Positions 46,707 to 58,051 of a stretch of DNA of 64,000 bases are shown in pieces. The position numbers and the translations under genes are program-made. Below the pieces are notes generated by a model that was not told the DNA's origin, did not search any database, and was given only the letters and a program-made list of their open reading frames with translations. Source of the stretch: Pectobacterium actinidiae (GTDB taxonomy: Bacteria > Pseudomonadota > Gammaproteobacteria > Enterobacterales > Enterobacteriaceae). The first letter of the stretch is position 1. Each line of letters begins with the position of its first letter. The DNA lies in NCBI RefSeq assembly GCF_000803315.1, contig NZ_JRMH01000001.1:2604001-2668000 (forward strand), written 5' to 3'.

Positions 46707-47933
46707 TTAACTGCCCAGCAATCGATGGATACGTTGCAATCCGGCAACCAGCCGGTCAATTTCTTCGCGTGTAGTATAAACGGCCAGCGAGGCGCGGCAC
46801 ATACTGGGAACACCATAGTGTTCCATCAGCGGCATCGCGCAATGGTGGCCGGTGCGAATCGCAATACCGTACCGATCGAGGAAACTTCCGACATCATAGG
46901 CATGGTGCTGCCCAAGGTTAAACGCAATCACGCCGTGACGCTCAGCAGGGCCGTACAGTGTCAGATCGGGCACCTGCGTTAACGCTTCCAGCGCATACTG
47001 CATCAGCGAGGATTCATAACGTTGAATGTCTTCACGCCCCAGTGCCGTCACGTAGTCCAACGCGGCGCCTAAGCCTATGATACCGCCCGTGTTAGGCGAT
47101 CCCGCTTCAAAGCGCCACGGCGAATCGGCATAGGTGGTGCCTGTACGCAGGCTCACCTGACGAATCATCGCCCCGCCGCCTTCCCACGGCGGCATGGCCT
47201 GAAGCAGGTCACGTTTGCCGTATAGCACGCCAATACCCGAAGGGCCGTAGATCTTATGGCCTGAAAAGACAAAGAAATCACAGTCCAGATCCTGCACATC
47301 GACAGGCTGATGCATAATCGACTGCGCGCCATCAACCAACACGACCGCGCCCGCCGCTTTTGCTTGCGCGACAATGGCTTTTACCGGATTCAGCGCACCA
47401 AGTACGTTAGAGATCTGCGTCACCGCCAGCAAACGAGTACGTTCATCCAGCAATGCGGGAAGCTGAGCAACATCCAGCGAACCATCTTCGGCCAACGGCA
47501 ATACGCGAACCTCGACGCCACGCGCTTCCGCCAGCATCTGCCAGGGAACGATATTCGCGTGGTGTTCCATCTCGGTGATGATCAGGTTGTCGCCTGGCTG
47601 GATGAAGGTGCGGCCATAACTGTTAGCCACCAGGTTGATGGCCTCCGTCGTCCCGCGAACAAAAACAATCTCTTCTGCTGAGGCGGCATTGATAAAGGAC
47701 GCCACCTTTTCGCGCACGGCTTCCATCGTGCTGGTCGCCTGTGCGCTCAGCGTATGAATGCCGCGATGCACCGCGGCGTATTCATGACGATAGAATTCAG
47801 CTTCGCGATCGATAACCGAATGCGGCTTTTGCGCACTCGCCGCGCTATCAAGATAGGCTAACGGCTGACCGTTAACCTCACTTGCCAGCAACGGGAAATC
47901 GGCGCGAACCCGTTCAATAGGATAACTCATCAT
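46707..47933 (-). CDS. sufS: Cysteine desulfurase SufS
   Basis: 408 residues. PLP enzyme that takes sulfur from cysteine. PLP lysine in [16 protein letters not shown]-stacking His in [11 protein letters not shown], and the active Cys in [11 protein letters not shown] near residue 365. ATG 47933 or 47930 is the start; it overlaps the sufD stop. Works with SufE under iron or oxidative stress. Confidence 0.97.
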   Translation of the reverse strand: MMSYPIERVRADFPLLASEVNGQPLAYLDSAASAQKPHSVIDREAEFYRHEYAAVHRGIHTLSAQATSTMEAVREKVASFINAASAEEIVFVRGTTEAINLVANSYGRTFIQPGDNLIITEMEHHANIVPWQMLAEARGVEVRVLPLAEDGSLDVAQLPALLDERTRLLAVTQISNVLGALNPVKAIVAQAKAAGAVVLVDGAQSIMHQPVDVQDLDCDFFVFSGHKIYGPSGIGVLYGKRDLLQAMPPWEGGGAMIRQVSLRTGTTYADSPWRFEAGSPNTGGIIGLGAALDYVTALGREDIQRYESSLMQYALEALTQVPDLTLYGPAERHGVIAFNLGQHHAYDVGSFLDRYGIAIRTGHHCAMPLMEHYGVPSMCRASLAVYTTREEIDRLVAGLQRIHRLLGS

Positions 47934-49276
47934 ACCGCCTTGCCGGCATTCGCCAGCGCGTTAGGCAAACGCTGCGCGATACGTTCCAGAACCACATCTC
48001 GCAGAGACTCGTTTTCAATCGCTTCTGTGACTTCCGCCGCAAAGGCGAAGATGATCATCTGTTGCGCATCCTGCTGCGTAATACCGCGGGAACGCAGATA
48101 GAACAGCTGTTCTTCGTCCATGCGGCCAATGGTGGCACCGTGACTGCATTTCACATCATCTGCGTAAATTTCCAACTGCGGCTTGGTGTCGACTTCAGCC
48201 AGTCGACCCAGCAACAAGTTGTTGTTGGTCATCTGCCCATCAGTTTTCAGCGCGTGCGGCGCAACTTTGATCATGCCGTTAAACACCGCTCTGGCGCGAT
48301 CGTTGACGATGACCTTATGCAACTGACGACTTTCGCCATAGCCCTGATTGTGCTCAAGATACGTTCGCGTATCACACACTTCACTACCGACAGGCAGAAT
48401 AAGGCTATTCATGGACAGATTCGTGCCTTCGCCGTTCAACTGAGCGCTGGTGTTATGACGCGTCAGCCCCGCTCCCAGCAGAAAACTGTGGCTGCGAACC
48501 CGGGCATCACGCGCCAGAACCAGATCGTTATGCGCAAAGTGGTAACCCGCAGCCGCTTCAAACGCCAGTTTATAGTGGCTAACCTGGCTATTTTCCGCCG
48601 CATTCACCGTCAGACGTGCGCCAGTAAAGTGCGCATGCTCATCCAGACTGACATAGTGCTCGATAATTTCCGCGCTCGCGCCACGCTCAACGTTCAGATG
48701 ATGACGATGGTGAGCCGTGTTCAACGCGGCCGCCTGACTGCTGCTGATGTGCAACAGGTAAAGCGGTTTTTCCGCCTGCTGTCCGGCAGCCAGACGAATC
48801 AGCGTACTCGTGCTAGCCAAACTTTCGGTGAGGTGCAGAAACACTTCAGACTGGATGGCCGCGGGCAACACGCCACGCGCACGCGACGCCTGTACGTCAA
48901 CCTGATAAGGGCCCCAGACGCTGTCGCTGAGTTCGGCATTGAATACGCCATCGACAAACACCAGACGCCAGCTATCCACGGCTAATGCCAAGGCATCTAC
49001 CGCTGCACGATCGAGAGACGGTGCCTGTGGCGCGACAAATTCGTTGCTCAGCAAACCATCCAGCGGCGTGTATTTCCAGTGCTCATGCTTACGGTGCGGT
49101 AAGCCAAGACGTATCACGTCCTGCCAGTGCTGGTTTGCATCTTCAGAACGACGCGACGCATCACGCTCAAACAGGCCATGCCATTGTTGCAGCGCCTGCT
49201 CTTGCTTCTGGGCGATGCTGGTTTTACCCGTCGCGTTGTCGTTCGTCACATTATTGCTCGTCGGTAAGCCAGCCAT
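47930..49276 (-). CDS. sufD: Fe-S scaffold subunit SufD
   Basis: 448 residues. SufB/SufD family, beta-helix core. Part of SufBC2D. Conserved His region in [21 protein letters not shown]. Overlaps sufC by 26 bp and sufS by 4 bp. The N-terminal 25 residues look unlike E. coli and may be variable. Confidence 0.95.
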   Translation of the reverse strand: MAGLPTSNNVTNDNATGKTSIAQKQEQALQQWHGLFERDASRRSEDANQHWQDVIRLGLPHRKHEHWKYTPLDGLLSNEFVAPQAPSLDRAAVDALALAVDSWRLVFVDGVFNAELSDSVWGPYQVDVQASRARGVLPAAIQSEVFLHLTESLASTSTLIRLAAGQQAEKPLYLLHISSSQAAALNTAHHRHHLNVERGASAEIIEHYVSLDEHAHFTGARLTVNAAENSQVSHYKLAFEAAAGYHFAHNDLVLARDARVRSHSFLLGAGLTRHNTSAQLNGEGTNLSMNSLILPVGSEVCDTRTYLEHNQGYGESRQLHKVIVNDRARAVFNGMIKVAPHALKTDGQMTNNNLLLGRLAEVDTKPQLEIYADDVKCSHGATIGRMDEEQLFYLRSRGITQQDAQQMIIFAFAAEVTEAIENESLRDVVLERIAQRLPNALANAGKAV

Positions 49277-49997
49277 AGCCTTGCTCCTCCAACTGTTTCA
49301 CCAGCGAGAAATCACCCGATTTCACAATACGTCCCTGATACAGAACGTGGACGTGATCCGGTTTGATGTAATCAAGAATACGCTGGTAGTGCGTGACGAT
49401 GATGAACGAGCGTTTGCCGTCGCGCAGGGAATTCACGCCGTTAGAGACGATTTTCAATGCATCGATGTCCAGCCCGGAGTCAGTTTCATCCAGAATGCAC
49501 AGATCCGGCTCCAGCGCCGCCATCTGCAGGATGTCGTTACGCTTCTTCTCGCCGCCGGAGAAGCCCACGTTGACCGAACGGGTCAACAAGTCTTCCGGCA
49601 TATTCAACAGCTTGATCTTCTCTTCGATAAAGTCGGCGAAGTCAAAGCGATCCAGCGGTTCCTGCTCGCGGTATTTACGTACCGCGTTAACGGAGGTTTG
49701 CAGGAAGAACTGGTTGCTGACGCCGGGGATCTCGACAGGGTACTGGAACGCCATGAAGACGCCTTCGCCCGCGCGATCTTCTGGAGCCAACTCCAGCAGA
49801 TCTTTCCCTTTGAAGCTGACAGAGCCGTCGGTCACTTCATATTCTTCACGTCCCGCTAGCGTCGCGGAGAGCGTACTCTTTCCTGAGCCATTCGGGCCCA
49901 TAATCGCGTGGACTTCACCCGGCTTAATAGTGAGATTAAGCCCTTTGATGATCTCTTTGCCTTCTACGCTGACTTTTAAATTTTCGATGCTTAACAT
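49251..49997 (-). CDS. sufC: Fe-S assembly ATPase SufC
   Basis: 248 residues, the E. coli length. ABC-type ATPase without membrane partner: Walker A GPNGSGKST, signature FSGGEKKR, Walker B CILDETDSGLD, H-loop VTHYQR. Drives shape change of SufBC2D. ATG 49997 follows AAGGAAT; a start five codons upstream is not needed. 97 bp separate it from sufB, more than between other suf genes. Confidence 0.97.
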   Translation of the reverse strand: MLSIENLKVSVEGKEIIKGLNLTIKPGEVHAIMGPNGSGKSTLSATLAGREEYEVTDGSVSFKGKDLLELAPEDRAGEGVFMAFQYPVEIPGVSNQFFLQTSVNAVRKYREQEPLDRFDFADFIEEKIKLLNMPEDLLTRSVNVGFSGGEKKRNDILQMAALEPDLCILDETDSGLDIDALKIVSNGVNSLRDGKRSFIIVTHYQRILDYIKPDHVHVLYQGRIVKSGDFSLVKQLEEQGYGWLTDEQ

Positions 49998-50094
49998 GCT
50001 TATTCCTTCCAACGCTCAATGTGGCGAGCGCTTAATGAATTCCGGGACCGATGATTCTCATTATTCGTCTGTGAAAATCCCGGTAACCGCCGAA

Positions 50095-51594
50095 TTAACC
50101 CACGCTATGTTCCAGGCTAATCGCCAGTAACTTTTGTGCTTCTACCGCGAATTCCAGCGGCAATTCAGAGAAGACGTCCTTACAGAATCCGTTCACGATC
50201 ATCGAGATGGCATCATCTTCGCTGATACCGCGTTGCAGACAGTAGAACAGCTGGTCTTCGCCAATTTTCGAGGTCGTCGCTTCGTGCTCCAGCTGCGCAG
50301 TATTGTTGCGCACTTCCACATACGGGAAAGTGTGCGCGCCACACTCGCTGCCGATCAGCATAGAGTCACACTGGGTGAAGTTACGGGCGTTGGTCGCGCT
50401 CGGCATGATCTTCACCAGACCACGGTAGGTGTTCTCACTGTGTCCGGCGGAAATCCCTTTAGAGATAATGGTCGAACGGGTGTTTTTACCGATGTGGATC
50501 ATCTTGGTGCCGGTATCGGCCTGCTGACGACCGTTGGTCAACGCGACAGAGAAGAATTCGCCGACGGAGTAATCACCGCGCAGAATAACGCTCGGGTATT
50601 TCCAGGTGATCGCTGAACCCGTTTCTGACTGCGTCCATGACATTTTTGAATGCTCGCCTGCACACAGCGCGCGCTTGGTCACGAAGTTCAGAATCCCGCC
50701 TTCGGCGTCATCTTTACCGGAGAACCAGTTCTGCACCGTGGAATATTTCACTTCGGCATTCTTGTTGATGATGACTTCCACCACGGCGGCGTGCAACTGG
50801 TAGGTGTCACGAACCGGCGCGGAGCAGCCTTCGATGTAGCTGACGTAGCTGTCATCATCGGCGATCAGGATCGTACGCTCGAACTGACCGGTTTTCGCCG
50901 CGTTGATGCGGAAATACGTCGACAGTTCCATCGGGCAGCGCACGCCTTTCGGGATGTACACAAACGTGCCGTCAGAGGCGACCGCCGAGTTCAACGCCGC
51001 AAAGAAGTTGTCGTTCGCCGGTACCACCGTACCGAGATACTGACGCACCAGCTCAGGATGTTCCTGAATCGCCTCGCTGAATGAACAGAAGATAATGCCT
51101 TTTTCAGCCAGCTCATGCCGATACGTGGTCGCCACGGATACGGAGTCGAAAATGGCATCGACCGCCACTTTCTTGCCTTCACGAACAGGAACACCCAGCT
51201 GATTAAACGCATTCTCTACTTCACTGGTCAGATAATTATTCACGTCCGTAATCCCGGATTGCTGCTTAGCGCCGGGCTCAGAGCCGCAGCTGTCATCGCA
51301 GTTACCGCAGGAAGGCGCGGAATAATAGCTATAGTCCTGATAGTCCAGTTTCTCGTAATGGGCTTTCAGCCAATGCGGTTCTTCCATCTCCAGCCACGCT
51401 TTGTAGGCGTTGAGACGGAATTCCAGCATCCACTCAGGTTCGTTACGCTTCGCCGAGATCGCCCGTACGACATCTTCGTTGATGCCGTGCGCCAACTCAT
51501 CGGTTTCCAACTGCGTGAAGAAACCTTCTTTATAGCGTCCATCACCCATCCAGATCTGGACATCATCAGGTACATCTACCGTGCTACGTGCCAT
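50095..51594 (-). CDS. sufB: Fe-S scaffold subunit SufB
   Basis: 499 residues. Scaffold on which the cluster is built. N-terminal region with [17 protein letters not shown] (a CxxCxxxC set), core with [15 protein letters not shown], and the conserved catalytic area [17 protein letters not shown]. Ends in [10 protein letters not shown] as E. coli SufB does. Starts 13 bp after sufA. Confidence 0.97.
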   Translation of the reverse strand: MARSTVDVPDDVQIWMGDGRYKEGFFTQLETDELAHGINEDVVRAISAKRNEPEWMLEFRLNAYKAWLEMEEPHWLKAHYEKLDYQDYSYYSAPSCGNCDDSCGSEPGAKQQSGITDVNNYLTSEVENAFNQLGVPVREGKKVAVDAIFDSVSVATTYRHELAEKGIIFCSFSEAIQEHPELVRQYLGTVVPANDNFFAALNSAVASDGTFVYIPKGVRCPMELSTYFRINAAKTGQFERTILIADDDSYVSYIEGCSAPVRDTYQLHAAVVEVIINKNAEVKYSTVQNWFSGKDDAEGGILNFVTKRALCAGEHSKMSWTQSETGSAITWKYPSVILRGDYSVGEFFSVALTNGRQQADTGTKMIHIGKNTRSTIISKGISAGHSENTYRGLVKIMPSATNARNFTQCDSMLIGSECGAHTFPYVEVRNNTAQLEHEATTSKIGEDQLFYCLQRGISEDDAISMIVNGFCKDVFSELPLEFAVEAQKLLAISLEHSVG

Positions 51595-51607
51595 AATTTT
51601 TCATCAC

Positions 51608-51979
51608 TTAAATGCCAAAGCTTTCGCCACATCCACAAGCATGCTGCGCTCTGGGATTATTAAACTTGAATATCTGATTCAGCCCTTCACGGACAAAATC
51701 AAGTTCTGTGCCGTCAATGAAAGGCATCGCTTTCAGTGGGACATACAGTTTTGCACCATCACGTTCGAAAACCAGATCGTCGGTTTCGAACTCCTGTACC
51801 AGATCCAGCACGTAGCCAAACCCCGCACAGCCTGATTGTTTAACGCTGAGACGCAGTCCTTGCACGGCCTCATTCTGCTTCGCCAGATTCTTAATCTGCT
51901 TCACGGCACTATCTGTCAGCGTCAGTCCTTGCCAGACATTTTCATCCAGTGAAAACGTCCCTACATTTTCCGCTTGCAT
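51608..51979 (-). CDS. sufA: A-type Fe-S carrier SufA
   Basis: 123 residues. HesB/IscA family. The three conserved cysteines are Cys51 (SGCAGFGY) and Cys115/Cys117 (HACGCGESF). Moves clusters from SufBC2D to target proteins. ATG 51979 follows GAGG. First gene of suf. Confidence 0.97.
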   Translation of the reverse strand: MQAENVGTFSLDENVWQGLTLTDSAVKQIKNLAKQNEAVQGLRLSVKQSGCAGFGYVLDLVQEFETDDLVFERDGAKLYVPLKAMPFIDGTELDFVREGLNQIFKFNNPRAQHACGCGESFGI

Positions 51980-52003
51980 ATGGAATACCTCATTGCGTGT
52001 GGT

Positions 52004-52052
52004 ACCAGTTTTAGGCTGGTTTCCCCTAATGTTAGTGATAATGAAACTAGCT
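52004..52052 (-). promoter_or_regulatory. Candidate regulatory sites before sufA
   Basis: An inverted repeat ACCAG/CTGGT with a 7-bp spacer (52004-52020) lies 25 bp from the sufA start, and a Fur-like stretch AGTGATAATGAAACTAG is just upstream (52034-52050). E. coli suf is controlled by Fur, IscR, OxyR and IHF. The sites here are weak matches and not proven. Confidence 0.4.
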
Positions 52053-52216
52053 TCAACCTCTTGTTTCGCAGGGCTATTCGTAACATTTCGGTTTTTAGCG
52101 AGCCAATAGCGCTATTTTACACGTCTCTGACGCGCCAAACAACGCGGCAAAAAATCAACTAACCAATTGATAATAAATGAATTAACAGCATCACCCTTAT
52201 CTCTTTCGGGAAGGTG

Positions 52217-52247
52217 AAAATTATCATCTCGTTATCATTATTATAAC
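52217..52247. promoter_or_regulatory. Fur-like AT-rich cluster
   Basis: Several overlapping ATTATCA/GATAAT hexamers, with a GTTAT/ATAAC inverted repeat (52231-52247). Could bind Fur. It lies between sufA (minus) and the Fur-box gene (plus). Confidence 0.45.
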
Positions 52248-52368
52248 ATTTATCGGCGATACCTATTTGTAAAACAGGGAAGGTATATGAAGATTTATAT
52301 GATTTCCGATCATACTTTTGACGTTAAAAACACATTTTGCCCATTGATCATGGCCTTTTTTATCAATA

Positions 52369-52388
52369 TGATAATGATTATCATTTCA
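52369..52388 (+). promoter_or_regulatory. Fur box
   Basis: GATAATGATTATCATTTCA matches the 19-bp Fur consensus at 15 positions, and the inner 7-1-7 core is nearly perfect. It ends 19 bp before the start of the next gene, so Fur with iron should block it. Confidence 0.82.
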
Positions 52389-52406
52389 TATTCAGGATCG
52401 ATAACC

Positions 52407-52808
52407 ATGCTTTCCGTGAATGCCTGGCTGCACCACCAAATTGACGAATATAAATTTCAGATCCGCGATGCCACCGTTGATTTTTATATGGCGGAAGCTC
52501 GCCTGAACCGTCCAGGAAGCAATATTGACCATTTACGTCGCTATCATAACGCCTGCATGGACATGGTTGAACTCTGTCTGAGAAATGGCGATGACGACAG
52601 CTATCTGCATGCGCTGGTCAAGCTGCACAATCGGTTGATTAAAGAGATTAATAATGAAGGGCGTTGCCACCTCTTTCGCGTGCAAAGCTACTACTTTGCC
52701 CGTAATACGCTGAAGTCGATTTGCCATCAGTTGAGCATGCAAGGTTCATGGGATAAAGCCACCGCGTTTCAGACGGATTTTGTTAAGCGCGTACCGTTTC
52801 TCCCCTGA
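52407..52808 (+). CDS. Hypothetical protein, probably Fur-regulated
   Basis: 133-residue protein I do not recognise. No signal peptide or membrane helix. It looks wholly helical, rich in His, Arg, Tyr and Asp: LHHQIDEYKFQIRDATVDFYMAE, HLRRYHNACMDMVEL, ALVKLHNRLIKEINNEG, SYYFARNTLKSICHQ. Eight or so histidines and three cysteines could bind metal, but no known motif is seen. The frame is open from 52287, but that part crosses the Fur box; ATG 52407, with AGGA ten bases before, is chosen. E. coli has ydiH and rydB at this place, not this gene. A role in iron shortage is inferred only from the Fur box and the suf neighbour. Confidence 0.75.
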   Translation: MLSVNAWLHHQIDEYKFQIRDATVDFYMAEARLNRPGSNIDHLRRYHNACMDMVELCLRNGDDDSYLHALVKLHNRLIKEINNEGRCHLFRVQSYYFARNTLKSICHQLSMQGSWDKATAFQTDFVKRVPFLP

Positions 52809-52880
52809 AGCGCAATGTTTTCTCATCTTCCCAGAACAACGGAACCAGACCCGCCAGCAGCCTGGTTTCGTGTCTTATGT

Positions 52881-53297
52881 TTATGGCGTAATGACCGATG
52901 TCGTCAGACGTGAAATACAGCACAGGCGATTCTGATTATCAAAAATCTCAATCTGCCACACCTGGCTACGACGGCCAACGTGCAGCGCGCGGCACACGCC
53001 CCGCACCTCACCTTCACGTACGGCTCGCAGGTGATTGGCATTGATCTCCAGTCCTACCACCTGCTGATCGCCTTCAGAACACAGATAACCCGCCACAGAA
53101 CCCAGCGATTCTGCCAGCACGACGGACGCGCCGCCGTGCAGCAGGCCAAATGGCTGACGCGTGCGAGAGTCCACTGGCATCACCGCTTCCAGAACATCAT
53201 CCGCAATATGGGTATAACGAATACCGACATGACCCACCATACACGTTTGGCTCTGTTGATTAAGCTGTTCAAGCGTAATCTGTCGTTTCCACAGCAT
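52881..53297 (-). CDS. menI: 1,4-Dihydroxy-2-naphthoyl-CoA hydrolase (MenI/YdiI)
   Basis: 138 residues. Hotdog-fold thioesterase that frees 1,4-dihydroxy-2-naphthoate in menaquinone synthesis. Catalytic Glu63 in [13 protein letters not shown]; family stretch [17 protein letters not shown] and [14 protein letters not shown]. The longer frame upstream is inside ydiJ; ATG 53297 overlaps the ydiJ stop and follows GGAG. Menaquinone is the electron source for Nap and Nrf. Confidence 0.94.
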   Translation of the reverse strand: MLWKRQITLEQLNQQSQTCMVGHVGIRYTHIADDVLEAVMPVDSRTRQPFGLLHGGASVVLAESLGSVAGYLCSEGDQQVVGLEINANHLRAVREGEVRGVCRALHVGRRSQVWQIEIFDNQNRLCCISRLTTSVITP

Positions 53298-56200
53298 CAG
53301 AGAATCTCCAGCAAGGCCTGTAGCGGATGGCGCAACGCACTGCCTTCCATGCGTTTCACCTGACTGCGACACGAATAGCCAGTGGTCAGGCAGCGTTTCT
53401 GCGGTAACTTCTGCAACACCTGCTGCCAGGACAGCGCATAGATGCCCTGCGAGTTGGCGAGATTTTTGGTTTCATGCCCATAGGTTCCCGCCATGCCACA
53501 ACACCCGACGCTGACATTCTCCAGCTTTGCGCCAAAGCGCGAGAAAATATCGGACCACTGTTTAGTGCTGATCGGCAACGCCGTGGTTTCCGTACAATGC
53601 CCCAGCAGATACCAAGATTCGCCGGTGGCAGGCTGCGGCGTGCTATCTGCCAACGCCGTTACCAACCATTCATGCACCAGTTGCACCTGGAAATCGCCAC
53701 GTTTCTCACCCAGAATTTCACGGTATTCGTCGCGATAGCACAGCACCAGCGCCGGATCGACACCCACCATCGGCATCCCCAGTTTGGCTACGCGGTTCAG
53801 GAAGTCTGCTGTCTTCGACGCCGTTTTGGCAAAACGTTGTAGGAAGCCTTTAATGTGCTGCGCCTTTCCGTTCGGCGAGAACGGCAGCAGAACCGGTTTC
53901 AACTTCAGTTTTTCGATCAGGTGGACAAAATCGGCCACTACCTGCGCATCGTAATAGCTGGTGAATGGATCCTGCACGATCAACACATACTGCTGACGCG
54001 CCGCTTCCGGCAACTGTTCCAACTGTTCCAGCGTGGTGTTGACACCGCTATGCCCGGCAAACTGCTGACGCAGCGACGGCGACGACAGTAAGGGCAAATC
54101 GACCATACCAATCTGGCTGCGGCTCAGGTTATTCAGCAGCGGCATTTTCAGGAAGAAGTTAAACGTCTTCGGGCTACGTGCCATCAGTGGCGCATAGCTT
54201 TCGACACCCGCCACCAGATAATCACGAACCGGGCGCAGATAGCGCGTGTGATAAAGCTGTAAGAAACGGGAACGGAAACCGGGCACGTCAATTTTGATAG
54301 GGCACTGCGTTGAACAGGCTTTGCACGCCAGACAGCCCGACATCGCCTCTTTAACTTCATGTGAGAAATCGTAGTCACCCTGCTTCGCCTGCCAGGTGTT
54401 GCGGGTTTTCTGGATAAAGGCACGCAGGCTCAGCTTCTGCTGCGGCAAGGCGTTCTCCAAAGCAACCGGATCGACGCCCTGCTCCGCCAGCAGGCGTAAC
54501 CATTCACGCACCAACGTCGCACGGCCTTTCGGCGAATGAATACGGTTGCCGCTGATTTTCATCGACGGACACATTGGGCTACGGGCATCAAAGTTAAAAC
54601 ACAGTCCGTTACCGTTACATTCCATCGCACCACGGAACGCGGTACGCACTGTCAGTGGGATCGTGCGATCAAACGTGCCGCGTTTGACCGCATCGACTTT
54701 CATCATCGGCGCATCCACATCCAGCGGCGCACAAATTTTTCCAGGGTTAAGTCGGTTATCAGGGTCGAACGCCGCCTTGATGCGACGCAACTCGGTATAC
54801 AGCTCCGGCCCAAAAAATTCAGGGCTATATTCGGCGCGGAAACCTTTACCGTGCTCACCCCACAGCAGACCGCCATATTTGGCCGTCAGCGCGACAATCT
54901 GGTCGGAAAGCTGCTTCATCAGCATTTCCTGTTGCGGGTCGCACATATCCAGCGCGGGACGAACGTGCAGCACCCCAGCGTCCACATGGCCGAACATGCC
55001 GTATGTCAGGTTATGGCTGTCCAGCAGCGCGCGGAATTCTTCGATGTAATCCGCCAGATGCTGTGGCGGCACGCAGGTGTCTTCTGCAAACGGAATCGGC
55101 TTTGCCAGCCCTTTACTGTTACCCAGCAGCCCGACAGCTTTTTTCCGCATGGCATAAATACGTTCGATTCCGGCAAGGTCATTACAGGTTTGGTAACCAA
55201 TCACCCCGCCTTCACCGGTCTCCAGCAGCGTGTCCAGTCGCTGACAGAGCGCGTCGACCTGCCCGTTAATCAGCGCTTCATCATCCCCCGCGAACTCAAC
55301 GATGTTCAGGCCGAGCATTTCCTGATTAGGCACATCGGTAATCAGTTCGCTGACGGAATGCCAGACGATATCTTCACGGGCAAGGTTTAAGACTTTGGAA
55401 TCTACAGTTTCAACCGACAGCGCTTTCGCTTCTACCATGAATGGCGCATTGCGCAACGCTGAGTTGAAGGAATCGTATTTGATATTGACCAGACGACGGC
55501 TCTTCGGCAGCGGCGTGATATCGAGCTTCGCTTCGGTGATAAACGCCAGCGTGCCTTCAGCCCCGGTCAGAATACGCGTCAGGTCAAAGGTACGGAGATC
55601 GTCGCTGAATACATGGCGCAGGTCATAACCCGTCAGAAAACGGTTCAGCTTAGGGAACTTGTCAATAATTAACGCACGCTGTTCGCGACAGCGGTGCAGC
55701 ACCGTATGGTAAATGCGACCGAGGGTGGAATCTTCTAACGCCAGTTTCTCTGCCAGCTCGACCGACATCGCTTGCGTATCCAGCATTTCGCCGCCCAGCA
55801 GAACCGCACGCAGCCCCAGTACATGGTCTGAGGTTTTACCGTACACCAGCGAACCTTGCCCTGATGCATCGGTATTGATCATACCGCCCAGCGTCGCTCG
55901 GTTACTGGTCGACAGTTCAGGTGCGAAGAAATAGCCATAAGGCTTCAGGTACTGATTAAGCTGATCTTTAATGACGCCAGCTTCGACGCGTACCCATCCC
56001 TGCTCAGGATTGATCTCCAGAATGCGGTTCATATAACGCGACATATCGACCACGATGCCGCGATTCAACGCCTGACCGTTCGTTCCTGTTCCGCCACCAC
56101 GTGGCGTAAAGGTCAACCCTGAAAAACGCGTCTCACCCGCCAGCCGCGAGAGGATCGCCACATCGGCGGTTGAGCGGGGGAAAACCACCGCATCCGGTAA

Positions 56201-56350
56201 AAGTTGATAAATGCTGTTATCCGTCGCCATCGTCAGACGATCGGCATAATTGGTCGCCGTATCGCCCGTGAATCCATTTTTCTTCAATGCTTCCAGAAAA
56301 TTAAGCACCGGCTGGACCAGCCCGGGAGATTGTGTGATCTGTGGGATCAT
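53297..56350 (-). CDS. ydiJ: FAD/Fe-S oxidoreductase YdiJ (D-2-hydroxyglutarate dehydrogenase type)
   Basis: 1017 residues (E. coli YdiJ 1018). N-terminal FAD-binding PCMH domain (about 45-280; [18 protein letters not shown]), FAD-oxidase C domain (about 290-540), a ferredoxin-like part with [18 protein letters not shown] (about 665-680), and a C-terminal CCG-type domain with [13 protein letters not shown] and TGYSCRSQ. E. coli YdiJ is reported to oxidise D-2-hydroxyglutarate; that is family knowledge. A 45-codon upstream extension is open but non-homologous. Translationally coupled to menI. Confidence 0.93.
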   Translation of the reverse strand: MIPQITQSPGLVQPVLNFLEALKKNGFTGDTATNYADRLTMATDNSIYQLLPDAVVFPRSTADVAILSRLAGETRFSGLTFTPRGGGTGTNGQALNRGIVVDMSRYMNRILEINPEQGWVRVEAGVIKDQLNQYLKPYGYFFAPELSTSNRATLGGMINTDASGQGSLVYGKTSDHVLGLRAVLLGGEMLDTQAMSVELAEKLALEDSTLGRIYHTVLHRCREQRALIIDKFPKLNRFLTGYDLRHVFSDDLRTFDLTRILTGAEGTLAFITEAKLDITPLPKSRRLVNIKYDSFNSALRNAPFMVEAKALSVETVDSKVLNLAREDIVWHSVSELITDVPNQEMLGLNIVEFAGDDEALINGQVDALCQRLDTLLETGEGGVIGYQTCNDLAGIERIYAMRKKAVGLLGNSKGLAKPIPFAEDTCVPPQHLADYIEEFRALLDSHNLTYGMFGHVDAGVLHVRPALDMCDPQQEMLMKQLSDQIVALTAKYGGLLWGEHGKGFRAEYSPEFFGPELYTELRRIKAAFDPDNRLNPGKICAPLDVDAPMMKVDAVKRGTFDRTIPLTVRTAFRGAMECNGNGLCFNFDARSPMCPSMKISGNRIHSPKGRATLVREWLRLLAEQGVDPVALENALPQQKLSLRAFIQKTRNTWQAKQGDYDFSHEVKEAMSGCLACKACSTQCPIKIDVPGFRSRFLQLYHTRYLRPVRDYLVAGVESYAPLMARSPKTFNFFLKMPLLNNLSRSQIGMVDLPLLSSPSLRQQFAGHSGVNTTLEQLEQLPEAARQQYVLIVQDPFTSYYDAQVVADFVHLIEKLKLKPVLLPFSPNGKAQHIKGFLQRFAKTASKTADFLNRVAKLGMPMVGVDPALVLCYRDEYREILGEKRGDFQVQLVHEWLVTALADSTPQPATGESWYLLGHCTETTALPISTKQWSDIFSRFGAKLENVSVGCCGMAGTYGHETKNLANSQGIYALSWQQVLQKLPQKRCLTTGYSCRSQVKRMEGSALRHPLQALLEIL

Positions 56351-56636
56351 TATTTTTTGACCCTGTCCGTACATGATGTGTTTGCCAATATGTCGTGATA
56401 TACCTGATATAGCCGCCCTTTCATCGGGGACATGACGTTTTATCACATTTCGCAATCGTGTGCGCTCTCGGATCGGCAAAAACATACAGCGTGTTGGCTA
56501 ACCGTAGTTTCACCAACAAAATGTTCAACAAGCTGTCAAAACACTTAGAAATATCTCATGATGACATTGTGATTAAATCACTTCACCCAAACCACCTCAC
56601 CTTCAGCCTTTTCTTTTGCTATTGAGGAACCATTCG

Positions 56637-57746
56637 TTGAGCAAATATTCTCAACCACCACGATTTGACCTGGCCAGAATCCTGTTCAGTCTGGTGTTTA
56701 TTACCATCATGATTATTGCCTGTTTTTGGGTGGTGCAGCCTTTTATTCTGGGGTTCGCCTGGGCATGTATGGTGGTCATTGCCACCTGGCCGATGCTGAT
56801 TAAATTTCAGGCGCTATTATGGGGGCGACGTTCTCTGGCTGTTCTTGTCATGACGCTGCTGCTTATCCTGCTATTTATTGTCCCGATTGCCGTTCTTGTC
56901 AGCAGTGTGGTGGATAACAGCTCGGCGCTAATGAGTTGGGGAGCCAGACAGGAAAATTTTTCTCCGCCAACGCTGGAGTGGCTGACGTCAATCCCTTTAG
57001 TCGGTGATAAATTATTCAACAGCTGGCAGACGCTGTTGCAAAGCGGCGGCAGCGGTTTGTTCGCCAAGGTGCAACCTTATTTTGGTAAAACCGCGACCTG
57101 GCTGGTCGCACAGGCTGCGCATGTCGGGCGTTTTCTAATGCACTGCTCCCTAATGCTGATCTTTAGCGCCCTGCTCTATTACAAGGGGGAAGCCGTTGCG
57201 AAGGCCGTACGACATTTCGCTATCCGGTTGGGACAGGAGCGCGGTGATGCCGCCGTGATTCTGGCGGCGCAGTCGATTCGTGCCGTCGCACTGGGTGTGG
57301 TGGTAACGGCCATCGTGCAATCGGTCTTAGGCGGAATTGGTCTGGGGCTATCCGGGATTCCCTACACCACACTATTAACTGTTCTGATGTTCCTATGTTG
57401 CCTGGCGCAGTTGGGGCCTCTTCCGGTACTTATCCCTGCGATTATCTGGCTATATTGGACGGGCGATACCACCTGGGGCACTATCCTGCTGGTATGGAGC
57501 TGCTTCGTTGGCACAATCGATAATATTATTCGCCCGGTCTTAATCAGAATGGGAGCCGATCTTCCTATGCTGCTGATTCTTTCTGGTGTGATTGGCGGGT
57601 TGTTGGCCTTTGGTATGATTGGGATATTTATTGGCCCGGTCGTCCTCGCGGTTTCCTATCGTCTGCTGTTTGCCTGGATGCGCGAAATCCCCGAACCGCA
57701 AAACATCCTCTCCGTTAATACATCCAACACACCAAATAAAAAGTAA
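56637..57746 (+). CDS. ydiK: AI-2E-family membrane protein YdiK
   Basis: 369 residues (E. coli 370). Seven or eight membrane helices; family of putative exporters/permeases. VQPFILGFAWACMVVIATWP and LPVLIPAIIWLYWTGDTTWGTILLVWS are as in YdiK; the substrate is unknown. No ATG fits. TTG 56637 has GAGGAAC eight bases before it and gives the family length; TTG 56616 or 56622 would lack a ribosome site. Divergent from ydiJ. Confidence 0.9.
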   Translation: MSKYSQPPRFDLARILFSLVFITIMIIACFWVVQPFILGFAWACMVVIATWPMLIKFQALLWGRRSLAVLVMTLLLILLFIVPIAVLVSSVVDNSSALMSWGARQENFSPPTLEWLTSIPLVGDKLFNSWQTLLQSGGSGLFAKVQPYFGKTATWLVAQAAHVGRFLMHCSLMLIFSALLYYKGEAVAKAVRHFAIRLGQERGDAAVILAAQSIRAVALGVVVTAIVQSVLGGIGLGLSGIPYTTLLTVLMFLCCLAQLGPLPVLIPAIIWLYWTGDTTWGTILLVWSCFVGTIDNIIRPVLIRMGADLPMLLILSGVIGGLLAFGMIGIFIGPVVLAVSYRLLFAWMREIPEPQNILSVNTSNTPNKK

Positions 57747-58010
57747 GACCAGCAATCAGTGTTTTATCTTCGCGTGGGCGGTGCGCCGCCTACGCCTCCC
57801 CCCTTCCGCCATTGCTTCTTCGGTACTATTTTCGACACTATTTTTCAGCATTATTATTCCCCTACTTTCTCAATAGGTAAAATTAGCTAATGATTAACCC
57901 TCTATTCTTGGGGATTAGTCCTAAAAATTTTGATATCATTTCTCTAATGCATCAATATTATTGACAATATAAAAACGCTGACAGGTGAACTCTTAAAAAA
58001 CAATTAACTA
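57747..58010. other. ydiK-rprA gap
   Basis: A GC-rich hairpin at about 57773-57796 (ten pairs with one G-T, GCGTGGGCGG/CCGCCTACGC) may end ydiK transcription. The rest is AT-rich and no gene is seen. Confidence 0.4.
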
Positions 58011-58026
58011 TTAGGATGATTCTTAA
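58011..58026 (+). promoter_or_regulatory. RcsB box of rprA
   Basis: TTAGGATGATTCTTAA resembles the RcsB consensus TAAGGATTATTCTTA. A -10-like CATAAT is at 58040-58045, so the site lies about 30-40 bp upstream of the expected start, as for RcsB activation of rprA in E. coli. Confidence 0.7.
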
Positions 58027-58051
58027 TGACTGAATAGCGCATAATCCATAG

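Noticed and set aside
52287..52406. 40-codon extension of the Fur-box gene
   Set aside because: It would translate through the Fur box; a hydrophobic stretch there comes from AT-rich operator DNA.
54536..55390. Plus-strand open frame of 284 codons inside ydiJ
   Set aside because: Antisense shadow; no ribosome site and no family likeness.
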